From F23-D06 sp963620035 (GTDB taxonomy: Bacteria; Bacteroidota; Bacteroidia; Bacteroidales; WCHB1-69): a DNA stretch of 64,000 bases. The DNA lies in contig CAVEXN010000010.1 in NCBI GenBank assembly GCA_963620035.1, forward strand, positions 1 through 64,000, in the 5' to 3' direction. Positions 25,332-33,588 of the stretch are shown piece after piece (within the stretch, counting starts at the first letter, position 1; the number at the start of each line of letters is the position of its first letter). The position numbers were made by a program, and so were the translations under genes. Under the pieces are notes generated by a model. It was not told the DNA's origin, did no database searches, and saw only the letters and a list, made by a program, of their open reading frames with translations.

Positions 25332-27596
25332 CTACTTCAGAATGAACCGCACACCGGCATAGCCCATAATGCCCGTTATAGGCGCGTAAATGACAGTCGC
25401 GTCGAAATACTCTCCGAACGGATTGTCGGAAGATATGATCGGATCCTTCTGTTTGTAGTTCAAGAGGTTTTCTCCGCCAATATAGATTTCCCATCTTCTG
25501 AATTTCTTGGTAATCTGTGCATTCATAATGCAGTAAGTCTTTGAATACGCCGCTCTGCGATAAATGTCCGGACTGTTTTTGGTGTCGGGCAGCCTCTGCG
25601 GACCGTTGACCTGCAAGGTCACGTTGAAACTCCAGCGGTCGTACCGGGTGCTGTAATGGATGTTGAAGAGCCCTTTGTGGGGGCTGGTAAGCACTTTCTC
25701 GCGCATAACGCCACCCGACGTGTAGCGCACGTCGTTGTAACGGTAGGCCAAAAGCAGTTCCAGCCGGTTTACAGGCTTAAGCGTGAGTTCCATCTGCACC
25801 GAATGGGAACGCGACCGGTTGCCCTTTCCGTTGACAGAGCCGTTGAGGTTATAGACATTGATGGCATGCACGTCGCGGTCAAGGTCAACGATCACCTGGT
25901 TCATGAAAGCAGTGTAGAAATAATCGACAGACACGGAGCCTTTGCCGCCAGGCATATTGAAGCGTTGCACCAGACTGATGCCGGCATTGAGAGCCTCTTC
26001 GGGCTGCAGACTTTCCGTCATGTTGTAACTGCGGCCGGAAGCAAGCAACGAAAGGTTCTCTGCCAACACGTAAGCAGTGCGGTAGCCTTTGCCTGCCGAC
26101 AAGCGCAGCGAGAAGTTGTCGGTGGCCTGCCACTTCAGGTGCAGACGAGGCGTCCAGAGCAGTTTGCGGTACAATAGGTCATAGTCGAACCGCAGGCCGG
26201 CCATCACGACAAGTTTTGGTTCTATTATGTAGCAGTACTCACCGAAGAGTCCGGGCACTGTCTGGTGCGAAATGGATGTATAAAGGCTGTCGGAGGTGGC
26301 GGCTCGTGCCACCCGTTCCGCATACCCGTCATACGAAAGACTTGCTCCGGCGGTAAGTTTGTGCCGTTTGAGTGCGCCGTATTTGTTGGAATACAGAACA
26401 TTGGCATAAAAACTATGTTGCGTGGCATCAAAATGGCGCTTTCCGAATTGCGCCTGTGTAAAACTGGCAGAATATGAGAGTATCGTACCGATGCTTTCAT
26501 CCTCGCCTTTGAGCAGGAAACCGTTTTTGGTGATGAAATCGACTTTCTTGTTGTCAATGCGGATGCCGTAGATGCTGTCGGGCAGCGTTTCTGGTCGGAA
26601 GCTGTTCCCCGTTTGTCCGCCGGCACGGTCGTCCCATACAAAACCTGCGAGTGTGCGGTTGACGTACTTGCCCGGCACTTTCACGTCCCATCGGTTCATC
26701 ACGTTCAGCTGCCTGTTGAGCGGTGCGTCGAGGAAGCCGTCACCGTTCATGTCCATTTTCGCGAACTGGTCTCCCAAAGACAGGAACAGCATCGTAGCGG
26801 CGTTGTCCTCGTCTTTGCGTCCCACCTTGAGACGGGTGTTGAAGTTGAGTTCGCCCTTTCCCATCGAGTTGCCGTAAAGGTTGAGAAAGAGCCTTTCGTT
26901 GTTGGTTTCCGGTTTCTTGTAATCCACATTCACCTGTCCCGTGATCGCCTCGTAGCCGTTGGTCACGGAGGTCACGCCTTTGGAGACACTGATTGACTCC
27001 ATCCAGCTGCCGGGCACGAAACCGAGACCAAACTGCTGGGTAAGCAGACGGATATAGGGCACATTCTCGAGCAGTATCTGGCTGTAGATTCCGGCGAGTC
27101 CGAGCATCGAAATCTGTTTGGCCCCGGTGACGGCATCGGAATACTCCATATCCACTGCCACGGTACTTTCGAAGCTCTCGGCAAGGTTGCAACAGGCTGC
27201 ACGTCGAAGCCCTTGCTGCGTGATGACCGTGGTGAGAATAGGCTGTGTGGAGATGAACGAACCGTCGCGTGCCACCACCTGCACTTCGGACAAGGAATGG
27301 ATACGCGACAAACAGATGGTGATGTCCTGCTGAACAGTGGCGATTCTCAAGGTCTCCGTTTCGTAAGAGGGGAAAGAGACCAGAAGCGTGTCCGTCTTGG
27401 CACGGGGGATGGAAAAAACGCCGTCGGCGTCGGTATAGGTGCCGATATCGGTATGCAGCCATTGCAACGCCGCCGCCGACACCGCGCTGGTGTCTCCATG
27501 TTCGTTGATTTCGCATACCCGCCCGCGCAAATGTTGCGAATATGTTAATGAAAAGCAAGTTATTGTCAGTATTAAACAGCAAAAATAATTCTTCAT
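25332..27596 (-). CDS. TonB-dependent outer-membrane receptor
   Basis: 754 residues. The signal peptide is MKNYFCCLILTITCFSLTYS. A carboxypeptidase-regulatory-like beta-sandwich (about 22-108, with TYTDADGVFSIP) precedes the plug (about 120-230, including DAVTGAKQISMLGLAG and GYEAITGQVNVDYKKP) and the barrel, which ends in an aromatic-rich strand (GYAGVRFILK). The plug type resembles receptors annotated for iron or other metal chelates rather than the SusC glycan receptors, and no SusD gene is present. Substrate not determined. It has a promoter at 27618-27625, so it is transcribed apart from the DUF4249 pair upstream. Confidence 0.88.
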   Translation of the reverse strand: MKNYFCCLILTITCFSLTYSQHLRGRVCEINEHGDTSAVSAAALQWLHTDIGTYTDADGVFSIPRAKTDTLLVSFPSYETETLRIATVQQDITICLSRIHSLSEVQVVARDGSFISTQPILTTVITQQGLRRAACCNLAESFESTVAVDMEYSDAVTGAKQISMLGLAGIYSQILLENVPYIRLLTQQFGLGFVPGSWMESISVSKGVTSVTNGYEAITGQVNVDYKKPETNNERLFLNLYGNSMGKGELNFNTRLKVGRKDEDNAATMLFLSLGDQFAKMDMNGDGFLDAPLNRQLNVMNRWDVKVPGKYVNRTLAGFVWDDRAGGQTGNSFRPETLPDSIYGIRIDNKKVDFITKNGFLLKGEDESIGTILSYSASFTQAQFGKRHFDATQHSFYANVLYSNKYGALKRHKLTAGASLSYDGYAERVARAATSDSLYTSISHQTVPGLFGEYCYIIEPKLVVMAGLRFDYDLLYRKLLWTPRLHLKWQATDNFSLRLSAGKGYRTAYVLAENLSLLASGRSYNMTESLQPEEALNAGISLVQRFNMPGGKGSVSVDYFYTAFMNQVIVDLDRDVHAINVYNLNGSVNGKGNRSRSHSVQMELTLKPVNRLELLLAYRYNDVRYTSGGVMREKVLTSPHKGLFNIHYSTRYDRWSFNVTLQVNGPQRLPDTKNSPDIYRRAAYSKTYCIMNAQITKKFRRWEIYIGGENLLNYKQKDPIISSDNPFGEYFDATVIYAPITGIMGYAGVRFILK

Positions 27597-27617
27597 ATCG
27601 TTCTGTCAACAGAGCGG

Positions 27618-27625
27618 CAAAAGTA
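27618..27625 (-). promoter_or_regulatory. Bacteroidetes -7 box for the TonB-dependent receptor gene
   Basis: TACTTTTG followed by C on the minus strand, 22 nt before the start at 27596. Confidence 0.6.
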
Positions 27626-27648
27626 AGAAAAAGAAAGATTTGCACCCA

Positions 27649-28581
27649 CTACTCTTCCCAAATGACGGTATCCGTCTTGGATGCGTAGCCGCACCATGCC
27701 CCTAACACATCATCACCCTCGATGTTGGAGACAACCGGTGCGGGATTCATAAAGGGGTTGGACCCCATCACGGCCTCATAGCCGCCCGTGGCCAAGAACC
27801 GGTAGGTGGCATAGTCCATACGGCTGTACTTCACAAACACCGTGTCGCCGGGTCTGAACGACAGACGGCGGTAATTGCGGGCCTCGTCTTCAGACATATT
27901 CGCCGACAAGATGGAGGACACCCCATAACGTTCCAGCTCATAATTGAAAGTGAGCCCGTTGAAAGTGCGGTCATCGAATGCCGGCGGCAGCGTGCTCGCC
28001 CACAAGCGGTCGCGGAACTCTGCGCAGTACACTTTGACCTGGAAGCGGTAATAGTCCGTCGTGGCGGCGTCATCCGTCAACAACACACGCAAGGTCCTCA
28101 TAGTGTCGGCATTCACAAGGTCTGACGGACAGTCGAACCATAGCGAGTCTATGTCGAAGGTCTGCGGTATGAACGTCTTGGCCATATAGGTCTTTCCTCC
28201 GTGCTTCACCGTCAGCGTATAGGAGGTGTTCTCTTTGCCGAGAATGTGGCTGCCTTTGTACGCAAAGTAGAGCGGAGAGGCGCTGCTGTACTGGAACGAC
28301 AGCCTTTCGCTTTCTCCGTCAGAGGTGGCAATCGAAACCTCGGCATCCATCACCAGCACGCTGTCTTTAAGGTACTGAAGATCCATTTCCGAAAAATAGG
28401 GAATGCTACGGGTGATGACGACTAATGCGGGCTCCCCGTTCTCGATGCTGCCCTCAATCACGAGTTTTGGGGTGTATTCGGGCAACTCGACTTCAATTTC
28501 AGTCTGGCATCCCGACAGAAGCAAGCAGGCCAATGGGACAAACAAAAAAAATGTCTGTTTTATTGCGGATTTGAGTTTCAT
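27649..28581 (-). CDS. DUF4249 family lipoprotein
   Basis: 310 residues from the ATG at 28581; earlier in-frame ATGs lie inside the receptor gene upstream and would spoil the signal sequence. The lipoprotein signal ends LACLLLSGC. The mature start (EVELPEYTPKLVIEGSIENGEPALVVITRS) is the typical opening of DUF4249 proteins: a beta-strand-rich domain partnered with TonB-dependent receptors. The C-terminal PAPVVSNIEGDDVLGAWCGYA is also typical. It follows its receptor gene by 11 bp. By analogy it sits on the outer face of the outer membrane and helps capture a ligand; the ligand is unknown. Confidence 0.88.
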   Translation of the reverse strand: MKLKSAIKQTFFLFVPLACLLLSGCQTEIEVELPEYTPKLVIEGSIENGEPALVVITRSIPYFSEMDLQYLKDSVLVMDAEVSIATSDGESERLSFQYSSASPLYFAYKGSHILGKENTSYTLTVKHGGKTYMAKTFIPQTFDIDSLWFDCPSDLVNADTMRTLRVLLTDDAATTDYYRFQVKVYCAEFRDRLWASTLPPAFDDRTFNGLTFNYELERYGVSSILSANMSEDEARNYRRLSFRPGDTVFVKYSRMDYATYRFLATGGYEAVMGSNPFMNPAPVVSNIEGDDVLGAWCGYASKTDTVIWEE

Positions 28582-28592
28582 AATATGCATCA

Positions 28593-31016
28593 TTAAAATT
28601 TGAACCACCATAATACGGAGGGGATAATCGGGAAGAGGCTCATCTGATAAGCCTTTGTCTGCAGGGAGAATTCTGGGTTTGCTGCCGACATGTCCAGAAC
28701 GGCGTCAGTCTCGAAGAAGATGAAAAGCGGGTTTTTGCGGTTATAGACATTATAGACAGAGAAGTTAAGGCCTGTCTCGAATCGTCGTGTTTTCTTCACC
28801 GTCCAGTTCACGGCCAAGTCGAGGCGATGGTATGGCGGCAGTCGGTAGGCATTGCGGTCGCTGTACTCGGTGATGACGGAGCCCATATAGAAATAGTAGC
28901 CGAGAGGGATGGTCATCGTGTTGCCCGAAGCATAGACCCACAAGGCGGAAACGCTCAACTTGTTGCGCAGGATTTCGTACGAAAGGCTGACGGAGACGTC
29001 GTGGCGGCGGTCGTATTTTGCCCAGAAAGGCTTTCCGTTGTTCAGGTCGTCAAACTGCCGGCGGGTGAATCCCAGCGTATAGCCCAAAAAGCCCGTGAAA
29101 CGTCCCCGCGTCTTCTTCACGAAGAACTCCGCCCCGCAAGACCAGCCTTTCCCGTAAACGTACAGCTGGTCGGGATTGACGACGACAGAAGACAGTTCCA
29201 ATCCTTCGCGGTACTCGGCAAGGTGGTACATCTGCTTATAATAGAGGTCGATGTACGTTTCAAACATATTCTGCCTGAAATTGCGGAATACGCCTAACGA
29301 AGTCTGCAGCACCGTCTGCGGCAGCAACAGATCGGTAGAGGGCATCCACACGTCTGTAGGCAGCGATATGGACGCCATCGAGATCTGGTGCATGAACTGG
29401 TTGTTGAGCGTGGCGGAGAGTTTGAGCGAGGTGGCGCTGTCGATCAGGAATCGCAGCGAGAAACGGGGTTCCAAGCGGTTATAGTTGCTCACCGGCTTGC
29501 CGGCTTTATAAAAGACGGAATCCATGACACCACCCTTTTCGTCAAGTACATAGCGCGTGAAAGGCCCCAAGTGGCCAAAATTGGTATAGCGCAGCCCTAT
29601 GTTGAGTTTCCATCTGCGCGACACGTCCCACTCGTCGTGAGCATAGATGCTGAACTCGTTGGCCAGATAGGGGGTCACCTCCGGGAGGCTGAAGTCGTAC
29701 CCCTCTCCGGCCCGCACGGAATACTGTCCGGGATAACAGACGTGGAAGATGTTGTGCAAGCCGAAACGGATGTTGTGCTTCGGTGTCGGCAGCCACGTCA
29801 ATTCGCTCTTGAGCGCATAGTCGCGCACCCCCGACTTGAGCGTGAACGAATAGACATCCATCCCCATATCTGTGGAAAAATCGTAGTAACTGAACGTAGC
29901 AGAAGTGTTGAGGAACAGTCCCGCGTTGAAGATGCAGTTCCAGCGGGCAGAAGCGGCGGCATTGCCCCAGTTGAACTTGAATGTGGTAAGGTTTGAGGTC
30001 GATCTGAATCCATAATTGTCTTTGCCGTAATAGGCATCGAAACAGAGGCGGTTGCGGTCGTTGACGACAACGTTTATTTTGGCATTCAGGTCGTAGAAAT
30101 AGAAACCTATGCCTTTCATCGGTGAAGTCCGCTTAAGGAAAGGCTGCACGAGGGCGTCGATGTAAGTTCGCCGTCCCGAGATGATGAACGATGCCTTGTC
30201 CTTCTTTATCGGACCCTGCACGGTAAGATGGGAGAATATGAGCCCGATGCCGCCCTCCGTCACAAAGCGTTTCATATTGCCGTCTTTCTGATAGACGTTC
30301 AGCACCGAGGCGGCTCTTCCGCCGTAGTAGGCGGGCATGCCCGATTTGACCATATCTATGCTTTTCACGGCGTTGGCGTTGAACACAGAGAAGAACCCGA
30401 ACAAATGGGACGCATTGTATATGGTAGCGTCATCGAGGAGGATGAGGTTCTGGTCGGTGCCGCTTCCGCGCACATAATAGCCGCTGTTGCCCTCGCCGCC
30501 CGACTGCACGCCGGGAAGCAGCTGCACAGACTTCAGGATGTCCGCCTCGCCCAGCAGTGCCGGCAATGCCTTGATGGTTTCCATCTTCAGTTCCATACGT
30601 CCCACGTCGGCGCCGGCGATGTTGCGGTCATCTCGCTCGCCCGACACCACCACCTCATCGCCCGTGATGACGGCGGCCGACAGATCGAAATGGCGCGTCA
30701 TCGTCTTTGACATTCTCACCGTCTCCACGACCGGAACATACGCCATATGCTTCACCGACAAGCGGTAAGTACCCGCTGGCACAGTCACAGAATAAAAACC
30801 TGCCGTATTGGTGATGCACCCCTGCGGTTCCTGATGGCCGGCCGTGTCGGTGAGGATGACATAAACACCGGCCAGCGATTCTCCGTTGACCGCATCCTTG
30901 ACACTTCCCGACAGTGTAACCCGTTGCGCCACAGCCCCTGACGGCAAGAGTAACAACAGCAATGCTACCCGAAGCCAGAGTCCCTTTGAGAATGTATTCT
31001 TATCTTTCAAAAACAT
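28593..31016 (-). CDS. TonB-dependent receptor paired with DUF4249
   Basis: 807 residues. Signal peptide to about residue 30 (LPSGAVAQ), then a carboxypeptidase-regulatory-like domain (VTLSGSVKDAVNGESLAGVYV), a plug (about 120-230: VGRMELKMETIKALPALLGE, GVQSGGEGNSGYYVRG, ILLDDATIYNASHLFG) and a barrel ending SVLWWFKF. Receptor plus DUF4249 lipoprotein is a common two-gene uptake unit in Bacteroidetes, distinct from SusCD. Substrate unknown. No clear -7 box was found upstream. Confidence 0.9.
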   Translation of the reverse strand: MFLKDKNTFSKGLWLRVALLLLLLPSGAVAQRVTLSGSVKDAVNGESLAGVYVILTDTAGHQEPQGCITNTAGFYSVTVPAGTYRLSVKHMAYVPVVETVRMSKTMTRHFDLSAAVITGDEVVVSGERDDRNIAGADVGRMELKMETIKALPALLGEADILKSVQLLPGVQSGGEGNSGYYVRGSGTDQNLILLDDATIYNASHLFGFFSVFNANAVKSIDMVKSGMPAYYGGRAASVLNVYQKDGNMKRFVTEGGIGLIFSHLTVQGPIKKDKASFIISGRRTYIDALVQPFLKRTSPMKGIGFYFYDLNAKINVVVNDRNRLCFDAYYGKDNYGFRSTSNLTTFKFNWGNAAASARWNCIFNAGLFLNTSATFSYYDFSTDMGMDVYSFTLKSGVRDYALKSELTWLPTPKHNIRFGLHNIFHVCYPGQYSVRAGEGYDFSLPEVTPYLANEFSIYAHDEWDVSRRWKLNIGLRYTNFGHLGPFTRYVLDEKGGVMDSVFYKAGKPVSNYNRLEPRFSLRFLIDSATSLKLSATLNNQFMHQISMASISLPTDVWMPSTDLLLPQTVLQTSLGVFRNFRQNMFETYIDLYYKQMYHLAEYREGLELSSVVVNPDQLYVYGKGWSCGAEFFVKKTRGRFTGFLGYTLGFTRRQFDDLNNGKPFWAKYDRRHDVSVSLSYEILRNKLSVSALWVYASGNTMTIPLGYYFYMGSVITEYSDRNAYRLPPYHRLDLAVNWTVKKTRRFETGLNFSVYNVYNRKNPLFIFFETDAVLDMSAANPEFSLQTKAYQMSLFPIIPSVLWWFKF

Positions 31017-31094
31017 AGCGAAAAGAAACGCTCAACGGACACTGATATTATACATTTTTTCAGATTTTTTCAGACGTGCCGTCCAGATTTTCGC

Positions 31095-31102
31095 TATCTT
31101 TG
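31095..31102 (+). promoter_or_regulatory. Bacteroidetes -7 box for the MalY/PatB-type gene
   Basis: TATCTTTG followed by C, 35 nt before the ATG at 31138. It excludes the much earlier in-frame ATG at 30886, which would overlap the divergent receptor gene. Confidence 0.65.
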
Positions 31103-31137
31103 CGCCATTTGTCATTGCAAAACAAAACAATACGTCA

Positions 31138-32322
31138 ATGTATAAAAAAAAATATAATTTCGATGAGATAATACCCCGTCGGGGCACCTCCAGCGTCAAG
31201 CACGATATGCTCAAGGCCGTATTCGGCACAGACGACATCTTGCCGATGTGGGTGGCGGACATGGACTTCAGGACACCTGACTTCATCGTGGATGCGGTCA
31301 GGAAAAGGTGCGAACACGAGGTTTTCGCCTACACTTTCGCTCCAGAGCATTATAAGATGTCGGCCATCAACTGGATGCAGAAGCACTACCGCATCCGCAC
31401 CTCCTGGAAAGAGATCCATTTCGTCCCGGGCATCGTGCAAGGCATTGCCTTTGCCCTGCAAGCCTTTACGGTTCCGGGCGACAAAGTGCTCATAACCACG
31501 CCCGTTTATCCGCCGTTCATCAACGTGCCGCACCGCAGCGGACGCGTATTCGTGAGCAGTCCGCTCCAAACCGAGAACGGACGTTTCACTTTCAATTTTA
31601 ACGACTTGGAAGAAAAAGCAAAAGGCTGTAAGCTGTTGATTCTTGCCAACCCTCACAATCCCGGCGGCACCGTTTGGACACCTGAAGAACTCCGGCAAGT
31701 TGCAGACATCTGCCAACGGCAGCACGTGCTGGTTCTTTCCGACGAAATACATGCCGACCTCACCCTGCCCGGCTATCACCACACCTCTTTCTCTACCGTG
31801 TCAGAAGCAGCATTCAACAACTCCATCACCTTCATAGCGCCCAGCAAAACCTTCAATATGGCAGGGCTTTCCTCTTCACTGTGCCATGTGCCCGACCCAG
31901 GGATCAGGAAACAATTCTTCGGCTTCCTGGACGCCAACGAATTGTCGCTCGGGTCCCTGTTCGCCTACATTGCCGCCGACGCCGCATTCTCAAACGGCGA
32001 GGAGTGGCTGCGGCAATTGCTGGAATACCTGCAGCACAACATCGACTTTGCCCAAAAATACCTTGACCGAAACATCCCGGAAATCAGGATGATGAAGCCG
32101 GAAGCCTCATTCCTGCTCTGGCTTGACTTCAGGAACCTGCATCTGAACCAGAAAGAACTTGTCAACCTGCTGGTTCACGATGCCAAAGTCGGACTGAACA
32201 GCGGCACCGACTACGGACCGGAAGGCGAAGGATTTATGCGAATGAATATCGGGACACCGCTATCCGTCGTGAAGGAGGCCCTTGACCGAATTGCGGAAAG
32301 CGTCAAGCGACTTCATCAATAA
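31138..32322 (+). CDS. MalY/PatB-type PLP-dependent C-S lyase or aminotransferase
   Basis: 394 residues, fold type I PLP enzyme. MYKKKYNFDEIIPRRGTSS and the LPMWVADMDF segment near residue 40 are hallmarks of the MalY/PatB branch (cystathionine beta-lyase). The NPHNPGG segment contacts PLP and substrate, LSDEIHADL holds the cofactor aspartate, and SKTFNMAGL holds the PLP lysine. It probably splits cystathionine or cysteine to give pyruvate, ammonia and a thiol or sulfide. Its last 63 bp overlap the 3' end of aroA on the other strand. Confidence 0.9.
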   Translation: MYKKKYNFDEIIPRRGTSSVKHDMLKAVFGTDDILPMWVADMDFRTPDFIVDAVRKRCEHEVFAYTFAPEHYKMSAINWMQKHYRIRTSWKEIHFVPGIVQGIAFALQAFTVPGDKVLITTPVYPPFINVPHRSGRVFVSSPLQTENGRFTFNFNDLEEKAKGCKLLILANPHNPGGTVWTPEELRQVADICQRQHVLVLSDEIHADLTLPGYHHTSFSTVSEAAFNNSITFIAPSKTFNMAGLSSSLCHVPDPGIRKQFFGFLDANELSLGSLFAYIAADAAFSNGEEWLRQLLEYLQHNIDFAQKYLDRNIPEIRMMKPEASFLLWLDFRNLHLNQKELVNLLVHDAKVGLNSGTDYGPEGEGFMRMNIGTPLSVVKEALDRIAESVKRLHQ

Positions 32323-33447
32323 CGGATAGGATTTCCGGAGGCACGACACGTCATCGAGTCTTGCGTCAGGTCCAAACAGCAAAAACGCCATCGCCAACCG
32401 ATGGTCTTGGCATGTATGAAAAATCCAAGGCAGCGGCGGAAAAATGGCTTGCGGTTTCCCTTTGATGCTGAAAGAGTCCTCCTCATTTGCCATTTGCTCT
32501 GAAAAAGGGGACAGTTGCTTGCGTATGTTTGCTGTACGGTCAGATTCCTTGTATTGTAAATTGCGGGTGTGCGAAAACCGGAACTCTGCCGGCAAAAGGG
32601 TGGCCAAAGCCGCCAACACGGGGAAAAGGTCCGGGGTTGCCGACAAGTCAAAGTCAAGGCTGAACCCAGGCCGCGGCGTTGTGCCGCCAATGCGGACTCC
32701 GTCCTCGGTCTCTACACTTTTCACTCCCATTTTGGCAAACCATTTTGCCGCGACAGCATCCCCTTGAACAGAATCGAGCGACAGGTTTTTCAGGAGGAAA
32801 GACTCTTGAGGATAGAGCAACGCCATCGCATACCAAAAGACCGCCGCGCTCCAGTCGCCGGGTCTTCCTATGGGCGTATGTTCGTACGGATATTCGGGAA
32901 TAGTCACGGGACATGGCAGACAAGCCTGTGTCATAGTTATATATGGCAACGAGGTTGCGACCGCAGAAACATGCAGTTCCTTGAGTCCGAGCAGCGGCGC
33001 CGACAGGAGCAACGCAGAAGCGAACTGCGACGAGCGGGAACAGTCAACCGACAGGGAGGCGGCTTCAAGCCGTTTGCCTTCAATGCGCCAGCCCGGCGGG
33101 ACCCTTTCGACAGATGCGCCGACGTTGCGCAACACCACAAGCAGTTCCTCAATGGGTCGCTGCAGCAGCCTTTCGGTTCCGGTAAGGAGCCACCGGCCGG
33201 GCGTGGCCGACAGCAACGGCAACATAAACCGGTAGGCCGCACCGCAGTCTTGCACATCAATGACAGCCTCCGGCCTGGCGAGCGTCTTGGCTTGCTGCAA
33301 GGCCGACAACGCTGCGGCAACAGTCTCCACGTCCGAGCAATGAACGCTGCGGCAAAGCGGCAATGGCCGGCCCGTCTGCACAAAATGCACAAACTGCTTT
33401 CTGATGACGATGCTTTTGCACTCTGGAACGGAAATCACATGTAACAT
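32260..33447 (-). CDS. aroA: 3-phosphoshikimate 1-carboxyvinyltransferase (EPSP synthase), divergent
   Basis: Sixth step of chorismate synthesis. About 395 residues from ATG 33447, short for the family (about 425). Key sites remain: CKSIVIR near the N-terminus (the K-S-x3-R that binds shikimate phosphate), SRSSQFASALLL (S-S-Q), ATPDLFPVLAALA (catalytic D), YKESDRTANI, DHRLAMAF and KSYPLL. The usual LPGSKS is VPECKS here. An upstream in-frame ATG at 33513 adds 22 residues without family support. It converges with the MalY-type gene and overlaps its end by 63 bp. No other aro genes are adjacent. Confidence 0.9.
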   Translation of the reverse strand: MLHVISVPECKSIVIRKQFVHFVQTGRPLPLCRSVHCSDVETVAAALSALQQAKTLARPEAVIDVQDCGAAYRFMLPLLSATPGRWLLTGTERLLQRPIEELLVVLRNVGASVERVPPGWRIEGKRLEAASLSVDCSRSSQFASALLLSAPLLGLKELHVSAVATSLPYITMTQACLPCPVTIPEYPYEHTPIGRPGDWSAAVFWYAMALLYPQESFLLKNLSLDSVQGDAVAAKWFAKMGVKSVETEDGVRIGGTTPRPGFSLDFDLSATPDLFPVLAALATLLPAEFRFSHTRNLQYKESDRTANIRKQLSPFSEQMANEEDSFSIKGKPQAIFPPLPWIFHTCQDHRLAMAFLLFGPDARLDDVSCLRKSYPLLMKSLDAFRNSVKGLLHDG

Positions 33448-33488
33448 GGCGACAAAAATACAACTATTCGGGAATACGATAAAAATGC

Positions 33489-33496
33489 TACCTTTG
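33489..33496 (+). promoter_or_regulatory. Bacteroidetes -7 box for argS
   Basis: TACCTTTG followed by C, 92 nt before the ATG at 33589. Confidence 0.6.
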
Positions 33497-33588
33497 CCGC
33501 TTGTATCAAACATCGTTTTTTCAAAACCGCTAAGCGGTCATTGTCAAAGACATACAGTCAAAAACAGCAAAAGTTTCAAAACAAAGAC

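Noticed and set aside
26740..27645. A 301-residue minus-strand ORF over the TonB-dependent receptor start
   Set aside because: Overlaps the receptor in another frame and lacks any domain, while the receptor frame has a signal peptide and plug.
33453..33460. TATTTTTG on the minus strand as an aroA promoter
   Set aside because: It is not followed by C, and would start transcription at the ATG itself, so a leaderless mRNA would be needed. Not reported as a feature.
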